A stretch of 26,557 nucleotides of DNA from a virus. Positions 7,548-15,397 of this stretch are shown piece after piece. The stretch is from positions 1 to 26,557 of the IMG/VR virus record IMGVR_UViG_3300035659_000088; one strand, given 5' to 3'. The notes below the pieces were generated by a model, which ran no database searches, was not told the DNA's origin, and was given only the letters and a program-made list of their open reading frames with translations. How positions within the stretch are numbered: the first letter of the stretch is position 1; the number at the start of each line of letters is the position of its first letter. A program made the position numbers and the translations under genes.

Positions 7548-7979
7548 TCACAGAATCAAGATCTCCCAAGCGAGAATGACTACCCGGTTTGGTTTCATTT
7601 CATCCACTGCAATCGTCAAGTCAGGGTGCTTCCTGATACCGAGTCCACTCTTCATTGCTTTCCCCTTGAAGAGAAGACCATTCTCTTTCCTGATCATCTC
7701 AGCGACGACCTCTTTGAATGCCTTATCCAGTTTGCTGAACAATGAATCAAGTGGCTCACATTGGTCTTCGATCTCGAAGACTGATCTGGCGACTACGTCG
7801 TACTCGACCAAGTAAGGAGGAGGTTGGACTCCATCCATTTCCTCAGGACCTATCCTCTTCTCCTGTGGGTAAGCCTTCCTCAGGTCTGATTCCTCAATTC
7901 TCTTGAAGAGTAGAGCTCTGAGCTCTGAGTACTTCTTGTGGATCTCAATGCTCCGGTTAGGAAACTCTAATGTAAGCAC
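7548..7979 (-). CDS. Hypothetical protein
   Basis: A 143-residue protein starting at GTG (7979) with GGAGG just upstream. It begins inside the last codons of the preceding gene. Mixed charge and predicted helices dominate, with a hydrophobic C-terminus (VVILAWEILIL). No domain was recognised. Confidence 0.62.
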   Translation of the reverse strand: MLTLEFPNRSIEIHKKYSELRALLFKRIEESDLRKAYPQEKRIGPEEMDGVQPPPYLVEYDVVARSVFEIEDQCEPLDSLFSKLDKAFKEVVAEMIRKENGLLFKGKAMKSGLGIRKHPDLTIAVDEMKPNRVVILAWEILIL

Positions 7980-8290
7980 TGTCCCTCCAATGAAGCAAAG
8001 AATGGAACGAGAATAGTCTTGGGTCCTTTGATCACAGCGACCATCTTCGTTGGGTCACCATGAGGATCTGGCTCGACTTCTACTGTAATCAAATCGTAAA
8101 GCACCTTGAGCTCGGGGAAGAATTGGTCAGAATATTTCATGAGACTCTCCAACGTCTTCTTCCGGATGGCTTCCTTCACTCGCTCATTCAATCCCTGTCC
8201 GATAAACCCCTTCAACGAATCCTTGAGGTCAGCCTTCATCCTGACCATCGTCTCATCGATGATCAACGTCGGCTCAGTCAAGCTGGTCAT
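7967..8290 (-). CDS. Hypothetical protein
   Basis: A protein of about 107 residues that overlaps both neighbours. The start is uncertain: ATG at 8290, TTG at 8296, or a TTG a few codons further in (about 8281) that has GAGG at a better distance. The N-terminal half is helical and the C-terminal half has alternating beta-like residues (MVAVIKGPKTILVPF). The function is unknown. Confidence 0.58.
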   Translation of the reverse strand: MTSLTEPTLIIDETMVRMKADLKDSLKGFIGQGLNERVKEAIRKKTLESLMKYSDQFFPELKVLYDLITVEVEPDPHGDPTKMVAVIKGPKTILVPFFASLEGQCLH

Positions 8291-8609
8291 CCTCAAAAGC
8301 TGAATGGCCCCTGGTCTGCTCCTTCATCTCCCACTGTTGGAACTTCTTGTCCTCCTTCATCTCCCAATCATCCCCAACCATGGAGATGAGATTATCAGAG
8401 ACAATCGAGATCATTCTTGGCACCTGGACCAGATCGAAAATCTCTTGGTTCAGGTACGTTTTCCAGTATAGTGAAGAAGATGCAGGAACGAGATCCTTTA
8501 GAGAATAGCCGCTTTTTCCGAAATGTCCATCGGGAAATCGGTAATTATCCAACCAGTAGACTGAGTCCTCAGCGGCATCAGTCAGAAACTTCTCTTCTCG
8601 GACTACCAT
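8274..8609 (-). CDS. Hypothetical protein
   Basis: The frame is open from a GTG at 8651. I prefer the ATG at 8609, which has AGAGGAG four bases upstream, giving 111 residues. Acidic and aromatic residues are frequent and no domain was recognised. It is the first protein gene after tRNA-Pro in the direction of transcription. Confidence 0.55.
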   Translation of the reverse strand: MVVREEKFLTDAAEDSVYWLDNYRFPDGHFGKSGYSLKDLVPASSSLYWKTYLNQEIFDLVQVPRMISIVSDNLISMVGDDWEMKEDKKFQQWEMKEQTRGHSAFEDDQLD

Positions 8610-8687
8610 GGAACTCCTCTCCATCTCCCAAAACGGTAAATCAGCTGCCACCTGAAACCATACCCACCAATGAACCCATTGAGAGAT

Positions 8688-8763
8688 TGGTCAGCGGGGC
8701 GAGACTCGAACTCGCAATCTCCTGGTCCCAAGCCAGGAGCGCTACCTATTGCGCTACCCGCTG
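8688..8763 (-). tRNA. tRNA-Pro (anticodon UGG), CCA encoded
   Basis: A complete cloverleaf can be drawn. The acceptor arm CAGCGGG pairs with CCCGCTG, with discriminator A and an encoded CCA. The D stem is GCGC/GCGC, the anticodon stem CCTGG/CCAGG closes the loop CTTGGGA with anticodon TGG, and the T stem GCGAG/CTCGC closes loop TTCGAGT. A C at position 1 fits bacterial tRNA-Pro. It lies between two small protein genes. It is the only tRNA gene I found in the window. Such a tRNA reads CCA and, by wobble, other Pro codons. Confidence 0.96.
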
Positions 8764-8777
8764 GCTTGGGGTTCGGG

Positions 8778-8960
8778 TTATCTCTCAACGAGTTTTCCAT
8801 CGATTATTTCGAAATCCTTTCCATTGATCAAGTCGCTAACAAGAACATTGGGATGCCAGTATGAAATCAGAACTGTATCCTCGGGAACTTTAAGAACCTC
8901 TCCCAACGTTGGGCCGCTTTTTAGTCCTAACGGATCACCGTCAGCTTTAACAGGAAGCAT
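8778..8960 (-). CDS. Small hypothetical protein
   Basis: A 60-residue protein if started at the ATG at 8960, which has GGGGGT upstream. A GTG at 9002 in the same frame is a weaker alternative. The sequence is compact with beta-like strands (TVLISYWHPNVLV). The gene ends 15 bases before the tRNA. No domain was recognised. Confidence 0.52.
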   Translation of the reverse strand: MLPVKADGDPLGLKSGPTLGEVLKVPEDTVLISYWHPNVLVSDLINGKDFEIIDGKLVER

Positions 8961-9050
8961 CTTACCCCCGCGTCGTCGCCACGTTGGGAGAGACTCCACC
9001 ACAAACGGAAAAGGACGGCACCCACAAGATGATCTCGGTGGCGATCGGGA

Positions 9051-9641
9051 TCACCCACTCCATGGGGGCCGTCCTTTTGTACCTGAGTCCAAGCTTCCTG
9101 AATCAGTCGCAGAGAAGTCTATTGCATCCCCGCCGTCAGGAGCCTTCAATCCTTGAAACGCTTTGTAGTCTTCAGTGTGTTCACGATTCGTCTTCCCTTG
9201 GTTGAGAGGAACTCTCTTCCGCTGAGGACAGATGTGATTTCCCGTTGCAGGGCATCCACACATTTCACAAAGATCTTCATCGGAGAACATGTCCCGGAGG
9301 TTGACGACTTCCTCCTGACCGCCAGGGCCACCGACGAAGTCGGCGAACAGGAACTTGTAGGGAGCTTCCTTCGCAACGACCTCTGGAGACAACCCTTCAG
9401 GGATTCGATAAGCCAGCTTAGTGAAATGGATCATCTCACCATCTCGAACCCCTGAAGCAGTCATCTCGATCAACCCATCACCTGTAGCTGAACTCGGGGC
9501 AAACGTCCCCTGCACAGACACGACAACATCTCCAGATAGCCCCTTGGTCTCATCGACCTGGAATGGGGTGAACCTGGAGATCATCTCGATGTATGCATCA
9601 TGAGGAACGATGTACGACATTTTGAACTGCCCCTTGTCCAT
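9051..9641 (-). CDS. Hypothetical protein with Cys/His cluster, first gene of the left operon
   Basis: A 196-residue protein (190 residues if the ATG at 9620 is used, which has GGGG eight bases upstream). Residues about 130-145 contain CEMCGCPATGNHIC, a likely metal-binding knuckle. The N-terminal part is beta-rich and the C-terminal part low in structure. It follows the non-coding gap at 9642-9792 and is probably the first gene of a new transcript. The function is unknown. Confidence 0.65.
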   Translation of the reverse strand: MDKGQFKMSYIVPHDAYIEMISRFTPFQVDETKGLSGDVVVSVQGTFAPSSATGDGLIEMTASGVRDGEMIHFTKLAYRIPEGLSPEVVAKEAPYKFLFADFVGGPGGQEEVVNLRDMFSDEDLCEMCGCPATGNHICPQRKRVPLNQGKTNREHTEDYKAFQGLKAPDGGDAIDFSATDSGSLDSGTKGRPPWSG

Positions 9642-9792
9642 GTGCCTTGCTTCTTGCCCTCCATATTTGGGAGTCGCTTATATAATATAGATCCGTGGGT
9701 GTTTTACTTAAGCGTTTTGGCAAGGTGTCTATAGATAGTATCCGATACAGACTACAGTCGATAACTATAGCAAGTGATTAAAATAGATTGAG
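9642..9792 (-). promoter_or_regulatory. Intergenic control region with dyad element and AT-rich promoter-like box
   Basis: This is one of the few gaps over 140 bases. A 42-base element at 9729-9770 begins and ends with CTATAG and has inner complementary arms (ATAGTTATC against GGATACTAT) around GACTGTAGTC. It could form a hairpin or an operator. Nearer to the 9641 gene, TATATTATAT at about 9680-9690 could serve as a -10 box, but I see no convincing -35 at 17 bases. I see no clear rho-independent terminator for the gene at 9793. Confidence 0.4.
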
Positions 9793-10353
9793 TTACCCGG
9801 TAGATCCTACAGCTGAAAAATATCTACATGCCCCACCCACATTGCGGTGAATGAGGAGGTTGTTAAGCACCCTCCTAGGTGGAATATGCTTCTCGAAAGT
9901 CATCCAATCGATCCAAGTACCTTTCCCAGTAAGCTGTCTGAAATTCAGAACGCGTACAACTTCATTCCAACCAAATGAACCGATACCCGCTCCGAGATCG
10001 GGATGAATCATGGTCTTGAACTTATCCTGCCCAATTGCGTCAATAACCAGAACTGAATGATATCCTACATTAGGATGATAAATAGCAAACTCGATTGGAA
10101 ACCCTTTCTCGATTATCCTCTTAACCCAGGAGAATGTTATCTTTCCCGAATAGTGATGCTCCACAAGGAAGAGATCCTCATACACCCAGTTCATCCTGAG
10201 AGCTGATCCATATCTCGCCCGAGCCATATCCACAAGGCATTCATACCGCTGAGAATCCTGAAGGATTGGAGTCTTCCCAAGGAAGACAGCAGCATTGAGT
10301 GCAGCAACTAACTGGCATTCATTATACTTCTGTTTGTTTATGTATCCTTTCAC
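9793..10353 (-). CDS. C39-like cysteine peptidase-fold protein
   Basis: A 186-residue protein with the hallmarks of the papain-like C39 fold: NECQLVAALNA near the N-terminus gives a nucleophile Cys (C13), GYHSVLVIDAI gives the His (H99), and the following IHPDLG gives a candidate Asp (D119). C39 domains process leader peptides or act as stand-alone peptidases. There is no signal peptide and no transporter domain here. GTG start in a GTGA overlap. It is the last gene before the intergenic control region. The catalytic triad is read by eye, so activity is an inference. Confidence 0.6.
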   Translation of the reverse strand: MKGYINKQKYNECQLVAALNAAVFLGKTPILQDSQRYECLVDMARARYGSALRMNWVYEDLFLVEHHYSGKITFSWVKRIIEKGFPIEFAIYHPNVGYHSVLVIDAIGQDKFKTMIHPDLGAGIGSFGWNEVVRVLNFRQLTGKGTWIDWMTFEKHIPPRRVLNNLLIHRNVGGACRYFSAVGSTG

Positions 10354-10574
10354 TCTTTAATCCCTTTGATGAAATGACCCAACACTACTGCAAGAACCCA
10401 AACACCAATTGAGACGTACACCAACCAGTGCAGATCAGGACCAGGTGTGTAGATGGTCAGTGGACCTTGGGAAGTAACTGACCCGCCAATCACTCCCGAG
10501 CAGGCTCCTCTGAAGAACAAATAGAAACACAACCCGATCAAGACCCACCAGATCTTTTTAAGACAATATTTCAT
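10350..10574 (-). CDS. Small membrane protein, two transmembrane segments
   Basis: I chose the ATG at 10574, which overlaps the upstream stop (ATGA), giving 74 residues. The longer frame up to 10649 only reads through the upstream gene. Two hydrophobic segments (about 8-28 and 50-66) flank a short polar loop. The position two genes after MazG and the size would also fit a holin-like protein, but no lysis gene is adjacent, so it stays unassigned. Confidence 0.62.
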   Translation of the reverse strand: MKYCLKKIWWVLIGLCFYLFFRGACSGVIGGSVTSQGPLTIYTPGPDLHWLVYVSIGVWVLAVVLGHFIKGIKE

Positions 10575-11026
10575 AATTTCATTTTTATGATAGCATCCGA
10601 ACTGAACCCAAATTGAACAACAATAAAATCGGGGGAAGGGAGAGTCCACTCAAATCTCAGACCGATCATACAATCCTTCCCATCGATAGACACACCCTTC
10701 AACCTAGCATGATTAGGAACATCTTTGATAAACTGCCTGAGATCTCCAGCAGTAATTCCTTCTTTGAACTCTACTTCCCCTTTAGGGCCCTTCCATTTTT
10801 CTAAAGTATCAATCAGACGGTCTAGATGAAACTTCTCCACGTTGGACAAATCAGAAGGAGACAGCGGATGAAGCAAAAGTTTAGCAAGATCCAAAATAGC
10901 TTGTCGTTCCTCAGTCATCTCACCCTCCCACCTTTTGCTCTTCTTAGGATTAGGTCCATGGCACTTAGGACACTTCTTTTCCGTTCGATGGTCATATCCG
11001 GTCCCGCACTTAAGACAACGGGTCAT
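10571..11026 (-). CDS. Zinc-ribbon protein with helical C-terminal domain
   Basis: A 151-residue protein with ATG at 11026 overlapping the MazG stop (ATGA) and GGAAGGGG upstream. The N-terminus has CLKC and CPKC pairs (zinc ribbon). A second strong ribosome-binding site, GGGAGG, lies just before an internal ATG at 10918, so a shorter protein lacking the zinc ribbon may also be made. The remainder is helical and then beta-like. The function is unknown. Confidence 0.66.
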   Translation of the reverse strand: MTRCLKCGTGYDHRTEKKCPKCHGPNPKKSKRWEGEMTEERQAILDLAKLLLHPLSPSDLSNVEKFHLDRLIDTLEKWKGPKGEVEFKEGITAGDLRQFIKDVPNHARLKGVSIDGKDCMIGLRFEWTLPSPDFIVVQFGFSSDAIIKMKL

Positions 11027-11400
11027 TTCCCCTTCCATCCCAGTTCTTCCAACATCTTCTTGATCCGAGGAGAATCAAACCCCTCACCCTTGACAACCTT
11101 TCCATCCTCTCGCTTGGAACTCAGTGGCTTGGTCATATTGCTCCGGTGTACCTCATCGAAGAAAGTATCAATGACTATCCCAAAGGATACACAAGTCCCT
11201 ACGACCACGTAGAGGAGATCACAGATCCCGTCCACAGTCTCTACCATATCTCCTGCCCGGATGGCCTCAACAAGCTCCTTGGCTTCTTCCTCAATCAGAT
11301 TAGCACGAAGGTCCGGTTGTTCGAAATCGGGAATAAGCCCCCCGATGGCTAAACAGTGTTTCTCATGGAACTCCTCAAGCTGTGATCTCATCTTGAACAT
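11023..11400 (-). CDS. MazG-like nucleotide pyrophosphohydrolase
   Basis: A 125-residue all-helical protein of the all-alpha NTP-pyrophosphohydrolase (MazG/PRA-PH) superfamily. The metal-binding signature appears as EEEAKELVEA (about 37-46) followed by ETVDGICDLLYV (about 54-65), which gives the Exx(E)-12-ExxD pattern. Family members hydrolyse (d)NTPs to monophosphate and pyrophosphate. Phage members can adjust nucleotide pools or alarmone levels. The ATG at 11400 has GGGAG upstream; an alternative ATG at 11391 sits in an ATGA overlap with the AAA+ gene stop. Confidence 0.78.
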   Translation of the reverse strand: MFKMRSQLEEFHEKHCLAIGGLIPDFEQPDLRANLIEEEAKELVEAIRAGDMVETVDGICDLLYVVVGTCVSFGIVIDTFFDEVHRSNMTKPLSSKREDGKVVKGEGFDSPRIKKMLEELGWKGK

Positions 11401-13136
11401 GACTTCTTCTCCCGATCTGCCGTAGGCTTGAACTGTTTCACGAACTTGATTGTCTCGAACGTGACCGGCTCATTCCTGCCCTCAGAAACCAGCTTGGCCA
11501 GCTTCAGAAGATTTTTGATGTCACGTCCTGTGAGATCATCGAACTCCTTTGCAGCCTGATTGATGACTGAAACAGAGATGTTGACCTTCGCAGTATCAGA
11601 CAAGATCTTCCAGATCCTCTTCTGGTTCTCAACCGTAGGGACACGATAATCGATCCTAGCGACGCACCGGCTGGCAATGGCATCATCCACCAAGTCAGCC
11701 CGGTTAGTCGTGAGGAACAAGACCCCCTTGTAGTACTCCAAGACCCTGAGGAAGACACCGACGATTGCGTTCTGAGCCAGATCACTCCCTCTAGGGGACA
11801 TGTAGACATCAGCCTCATCGATGAGAAGAATAGCTTTCCACCGTGCCGACCTAGCGAAGACCTTAAGGAGTTCATTCTCCAGTTCCTCAGCATTGATCCC
11901 TAACTGTGAAGCCTGGACAGAGTACAGAGGCAGCTCCATAACCTCCGCATAGACCTCCGCAGTTAGCGTCTTACCCGTCCCGGGGATCCCTGCACAGAGG
12001 ATGATCGACCCTCCTCCTTTCCCAGAGATGATGTCACTGAAACCTCCTTTGTGGGCTAAGAGCATCCCAACAAGGCTCCTGGACTCAGGAGGAAGGACAA
12101 GCTTGTCACCAAGCTTAGGGTCGTACTTGTACTCCGTGAGCTGTTCTACATCTACCCTCAACCTCAGTTGGCGTCTGAGATCGAAGCAGACTAGTGTCGG
12201 GTGGACAGGGAGATCAGGATCGGGGAGTTCATCAACCTTATCTTCCACATGATCACCATCATCGTCACCGTCATCCGCTTCATCCTTAGCCTTCCCGACT
12301 TTAACTTTCATCCAGAAGAACCTATCGATCTCGATCTCCTTAGATTCCTTCTTCTCACTTTCAAAGAATAGATCGATGACAACCCGTGCCGGTTCTCCAT
12401 CCTTATCCAGGATGATAGTCTTCGTATCATCCCTCCACCATCTCCAATCATCACCGTCGTCATCCTCGTCATTCCCATCTACATCGTCAGAAGCTGTCCC
12501 GGTGGCCAGGTACTGTTTCCCAATATTGGTGCAATGCTCATAGAACAACTTCTTCCTCAGCTCATACTCCTCCTCGAGTTCCTTAGTCTCGAGGATGTAC
12601 CCCTTCTTCGCCAAAGCTTCCTCGATCATCATCCCCGTGCAATCTTCGTCGTTGAAATGAAGAACTTTTTTGGAACGCTTCCCGAACTCGATCCAGATCA
12701 GATCGATTGTAGCATAGGCCGGTTGAAAGTACCGTCCCTTTTCAGGAGGATGGTACTCGATGTCTGAAACGTAGGAGGCATACCAAGCATCTCTCCCCTC
12801 ATCCTTCAGGTAGAGTCTGTGCTTAGGAAGCTCTAAGATGGCCAAACGGACCAAGGAGAAGAATTGCTGCACTGTGCGGCACTTGACCTTGTTCCCCTTC
12901 CCCTCTAGGGCATTTAGCCACTTCTTACAGTCCATAACAAGGATTCGCGCTCTCCTGTTCTCCTTGAACGGAGTCACAAGTTGGATCAGCTTGTTGATCT
13001 CGGGGACAGAAAGCTCATCCAGCTTCACCTCATGTCCACTTCTCCAATTCCATTCCGCATCCTTATCAATCCCATACGGCTTGAGCTTAGCTGGACCGAT
13101 GTTATCGATCAAACTCTTTGGCAGTCTTACTTTCAT
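11388..13136 (-). CDS. Large AAA+ ATPase with unknown N-terminal region
   Basis: A 582-residue protein. The C-terminal AAA+ module has Walker A GIPGTGKT (383-390), Walker B ILLIDEAD (436-443), sensor 1 LTTNR (475-479), arginine-finger candidates in ASRCVARIDYR (489-497) and a sensor-2-like GRDIKNLLKLA. It belongs to the classic AAA clade (remodelling ATPases). The N-terminal 340 residues match nothing I recognise and include two acidic tracts (about 218-230 and 284-302), which may be flexible linkers. The start has AGGAG at good distance. Such phage ATPases can remodel protein or nucleoprotein complexes; the substrate is unknown. Confidence 0.86.
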   Translation of the reverse strand: MKVRLPKSLIDNIGPAKLKPYGIDKDAEWNWRSGHEVKLDELSVPEINKLIQLVTPFKENRRARILVMDCKKWLNALEGKGNKVKCRTVQQFFSLVRLAILELPKHRLYLKDEGRDAWYASYVSDIEYHPPEKGRYFQPAYATIDLIWIEFGKRSKKVLHFNDEDCTGMMIEEALAKKGYILETKELEEEYELRKKLFYEHCTNIGKQYLATGTASDDVDGNDEDDDGDDWRWWRDDTKTIILDKDGEPARVVIDLFFESEKKESKEIEIDRFFWMKVKVGKAKDEADDGDDDGDHVEDKVDELPDPDLPVHPTLVCFDLRRQLRLRVDVEQLTEYKYDPKLGDKLVLPPESRSLVGMLLAHKGGFSDIISGKGGGSIILCAGIPGTGKTLTAEVYAEVMELPLYSVQASQLGINAEELENELLKVFARSARWKAILLIDEADVYMSPRGSDLAQNAIVGVFLRVLEYYKGVLFLTTNRADLVDDAIASRCVARIDYRVPTVENQKRIWKILSDTAKVNISVSVINQAAKEFDDLTGRDIKNLLKLAKLVSEGRNEPVTFETIKFVKQFKPTADREKKSCSR

Positions 13137-13146
13137 GATTTCTCTC

Positions 13147-13392
13147 CTAATGAATTGGAGTGAATGAAACTACCTTCCTGTTCAAGTCTGATCCTTCCCA
13201 ATCAATCCTGATAAAATGACGACCGGAGACTGTAGTGACTGAAGTAGTCTCAAGGTCGCTCAACATGATTTTACAGAGACCATGAATCATACTAACAACG
13301 ACTAATTCCGAGGGATGGATCTTTTCATCGAGAACTTCATCCATGAAAAGGAAGTGTTCATTGACCGCAACTTCCCTGAGCAGCTTGATCAT
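13147..13392 (-). CDS. Hypothetical protein
   Basis: An 81-residue protein with ATG overlapping the upstream stop (ATGA). Predicted alpha/beta with no recognised motif. It lies directly upstream of the AAA+ gene and could be cotranslated with it. Confidence 0.6.
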   Translation of the reverse strand: MIKLLREVAVNEHFLFMDEVLDEKIHPSELVVVSMIHGLCKIMLSDLETTSVTTVSGRHFIRIDWEGSDLNRKVVSFTPIH

Positions 13393-13736
13393 AATCCTAA
13401 CGCCTTAACGGAGTTATCCTGACGGACTTTCTCTTCGGGAGTCAAATGCCAAGCATGGTATGACTTATATTGCCCTTGGGTGATACACTTTGAACACCCA
13501 ACCTTGAAAGCCCCACCAATCCAAATGTGGGATGCATGTCTCTCAAACTTCTTCCTCAAAGGATAAAGGACAGATAGCAACTCCTTTGTTGCAACGACTT
13601 CTTTTCCAAACCCTATAAGACCCCCTCTTGCTTTGCACTTCATACAGAACCATTCAGCTCCGGGGAACAAGAAGGTTGAAATGAGAGGAGTCCCGCAGTT
13701 GGGGCAGACCATGATCTTTCGATAATTCCTGATCAT
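13389..13736 (-). CDS. Zinc-ribbon protein
   Basis: A 115-residue protein with CPNC (about 11-14), CMKC (about 31-34) and a later CSKC pair, so probably one zinc ribbon plus an extra metal site. The first codons encode MIRNYR, and the next upstream zinc-ribbon gene begins with MIWNYR. The two starts share 16 of 17 bases. This hints that the two genes arose by duplication or share a translation leader. The function is unknown. Confidence 0.64.
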   Translation of the reverse strand: MIRNYRKIMVCPNCGTPLISTFLFPGAEWFCMKCKARGGLIGFGKEVVATKELLSVLYPLRKKFERHASHIWIGGAFKVGCSKCITQGQYKSYHAWHLTPEEKVRQDNSVKALGL

Positions 13737-13761
13737 GCCATACAGTCCTTAATAATGACGT

Positions 13762-14013
13762 TCATTTCCCCGCCAAAACCCGAAGAGCGTGCTGTTTCCT
13801 GAGTTCCCTTTCCTCCTTCAGCGTCATACCATAGGGAGGATTGAAATGCTGTTTCTGGTAGTAAATCACGCCTGTCTTAACCCAGGGTTTCCTGCACCAA
13901 CGGCAAACGACCTCCCCTTTCGGACTTATAATGACCCCATTATCACAATCGCATCCCGGACAAAGATAGACCTGAAATTCGGTAGACTTCTCCATACGAT
14001 AATTCCAGATCAT
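13762..14013 (-). CDS. Zinc-ribbon protein
   Basis: An 83-residue protein with CPGCDCDNG and CRWC pairs that form a zinc ribbon. The ATG overlaps the stop of the topoisomerase-like gene (ATGA). Its start codons resemble those of the next zinc-ribbon gene. The basic C-terminal helix could contact nucleic acid. No specific function can be assigned. Confidence 0.64.
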   Translation of the reverse strand: MIWNYRMEKSTEFQVYLCPGCDCDNGVIISPKGEVVCRWCRKPWVKTGVIYYQKQHFNPPYGMTLKEERELRKQHALRVLAGK

Positions 14014-14870
14014 ACCACTGCTTTCCGCAAGAGCCTGATATCTTCCTTCTCTTTCTTCAAGATCTTGAACAACACTTGCTTATTGACTTCATGATCAATG
14101 GCATTGTCTATAAGCAAGGTTAGAACATTAGGAGGAAGCGCATCGACCTCCCAAGAGTTCCCCCCATGTTTTTCAATGAAACCTCTAGCCCTAGGATCAC
14201 TTGTCTTAGCCGGGTTAGGAGGAAGCGAATAAGAAGCGATCTGATCTTTTGTCAAAGCGAGCTTGGACACAGCTACCTCTTCTGCACCGAACGTATATAA
14301 GCGGTCCCGGATATCCCTTACCATATCCTCACCACTGGGATCGAAGTCCCCAATGTAGAACAATGACTGAATCTCACTCCGGTGATCGATAAATCGCTTA
14401 GAGGCCTCATACATAGCAGTCTGTGAAGAGTACCCCTTGTTGACCATGAGCGTCACATGGTGCTTCTTAGCCAAGGGGGACAGAACCCCCGCCAATGCAT
14501 CTTTCTCGACCCAGAGCTCAACATACTTGTTCTGCCCTTCCCACCGAGGAAGCCTGTAAGATGCCACAGCTGATTCAACAAGATCAGCAATGCTGTCCCA
14601 TTCCGAGGAACGATGTGGAGGACGTCCACGGTCCTCGATTGCATCCCAATCGACCAACCCTGCAAGCCTTGCTCGGCTGACCAAACGGGAAAGATTCTTA
14701 TAAGATCGTTCCTTGTTTATGATGATGTTTTGCGTAACCAATTGATAGTAAAGCTGGCGTAAAGTCAAACGGAGACCCTGGGCCATGTAGTCTTCGGTTA
14801 CTTGTATGCAACGGGCCAGAAGGTCCCGAGCCTCCCCTCCGAAGTTATGATCTACGAAATGTTCTTTCAA
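14010..14870 (-). CDS. Spo11 / topoisomerase VI subunit A-like protein (Mini-A type)
   Basis: A 286-residue protein. The N-terminal part has a winged-helix (5Y-CAP-like) motif TLRQLYYQLV, where Y41 or Y42 would be the DNA-linking tyrosine. The C-terminal part is a Toprim domain: VEKDA (E122) and GDFDPSGEDM (D175, D177) coordinate magnesium. Topoisomerase VI-A and Spo11 cut duplex DNA through this pair of domains. The protein is shorter than true TopoVI-A (about 360 residues), and no GHKL ATPase (B subunit) gene is visible in the window, so it resembles the stand-alone Mini-A group described in mobile elements. The start is TTG with AGGAG seven bases upstream. Confidence 0.78.
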   Translation of the reverse strand: MKEHFVDHNFGGEARDLLARCIQVTEDYMAQGLRLTLRQLYYQLVTQNIIINKERSYKNLSRLVSRARLAGLVDWDAIEDRGRPPHRSSEWDSIADLVESAVASYRLPRWEGQNKYVELWVEKDALAGVLSPLAKKHHVTLMVNKGYSSQTAMYEASKRFIDHRSEIQSLFYIGDFDPSGEDMVRDIRDRLYTFGAEEVAVSKLALTKDQIASYSLPPNPAKTSDPRARGFIEKHGGNSWEVDALPPNVLTLLIDNAIDHEVNKQVLFKILKKEKEDIRLLRKAVV

Positions 14871-14880
14871 TGGACCGCTC

Positions 14881-15180
14881 CTAAACTATCCATTTCTCTC
14901 CAAAAACTTCAACGGGGAAGATATTAGAACTTTTTTCACGTGAATTAACCCTGAACAAAACTGAATCAAAATCAAGACACCGGACTGACTTCCCTCGGCG
15001 AATGACATTCGAAAGATGAAGATAAGTGCGAGACTCGCAACGAGTAAGCTTCTTATCGGAGTAGATCTTCAACAATTCAATAGCTAGTACCAAAGCCTCA
15101 CCTCTCCCCAAACAGATAACAAAATCCTGTAGAGTAACTCCACTCCCGGGTTTTACTTTAACAACCTGTATACTAGCCAC
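14881..15180 (-). CDS. Hypothetical protein
   Basis: A 99-residue basic protein starting at GTG with AAGGGG upstream, overlapping the end of the previous gene. The motif SRTYLHLSNVIRRGK is helix-turn-helix-like but too weak to call. It sits just upstream of the TopoVI-A-like gene. Confidence 0.6.
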   Translation of the reverse strand: MASIQVVKVKPGSGVTLQDFVICLGRGEALVLAIELLKIYSDKKLTRCESRTYLHLSNVIRRGKSVRCLDFDSVLFRVNSREKSSNIFPVEVFGEKWIV

Positions 15181-15397
15181 CTTGTTTCCCCTTGATCAAT
15201 TCCAATTGGTTCTTATTCTTTGGTCTTCTCGTCCAAGCATAACCAGGCTTTCTGACTTTCTTGACAGTAACCTCGACATAGTCACCCTTCTTGAAAGGAG
15301 AATCGACCTGCACCTTGACAGTCAAGTAGTTATCTCCGAGATCCCAAACCTCCTCCTGGACGGATGCAATCTTTTTTTCAATTATTGGTTTCTTCAA
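15173..15397 (-). CDS. Small beta-rich basic protein
   Basis: A 74-residue basic protein with a TTG start in a TTGA overlap and GAGGT upstream. The repeated hydrophobic-alternating pattern (YLTVKVQVDSPFKKGDYVEV) suggests a small barrel such as SH3 or OB. The function is unknown. Confidence 0.58.
   Translation of the reverse strand: MKKPIIEKKIASVQEEVWDLGDNYLTVKVQVDSPFKKGDYVEVTVKKVRKPGYAWTRRPKNKNQLELIKGKQGG

Noticed and set aside
8670-8864. Plus-strand frame across the tRNA
   Set aside because: It overlaps the complete tRNA-Pro gene and has no supporting signals.
13733-13765. Ten-codon frame bridging two zinc-ribbon genes with ATGA overlaps at both ends
   Set aside because: It could act in translational coupling but is too short to support as a gene; the overlaps may be coincidence.
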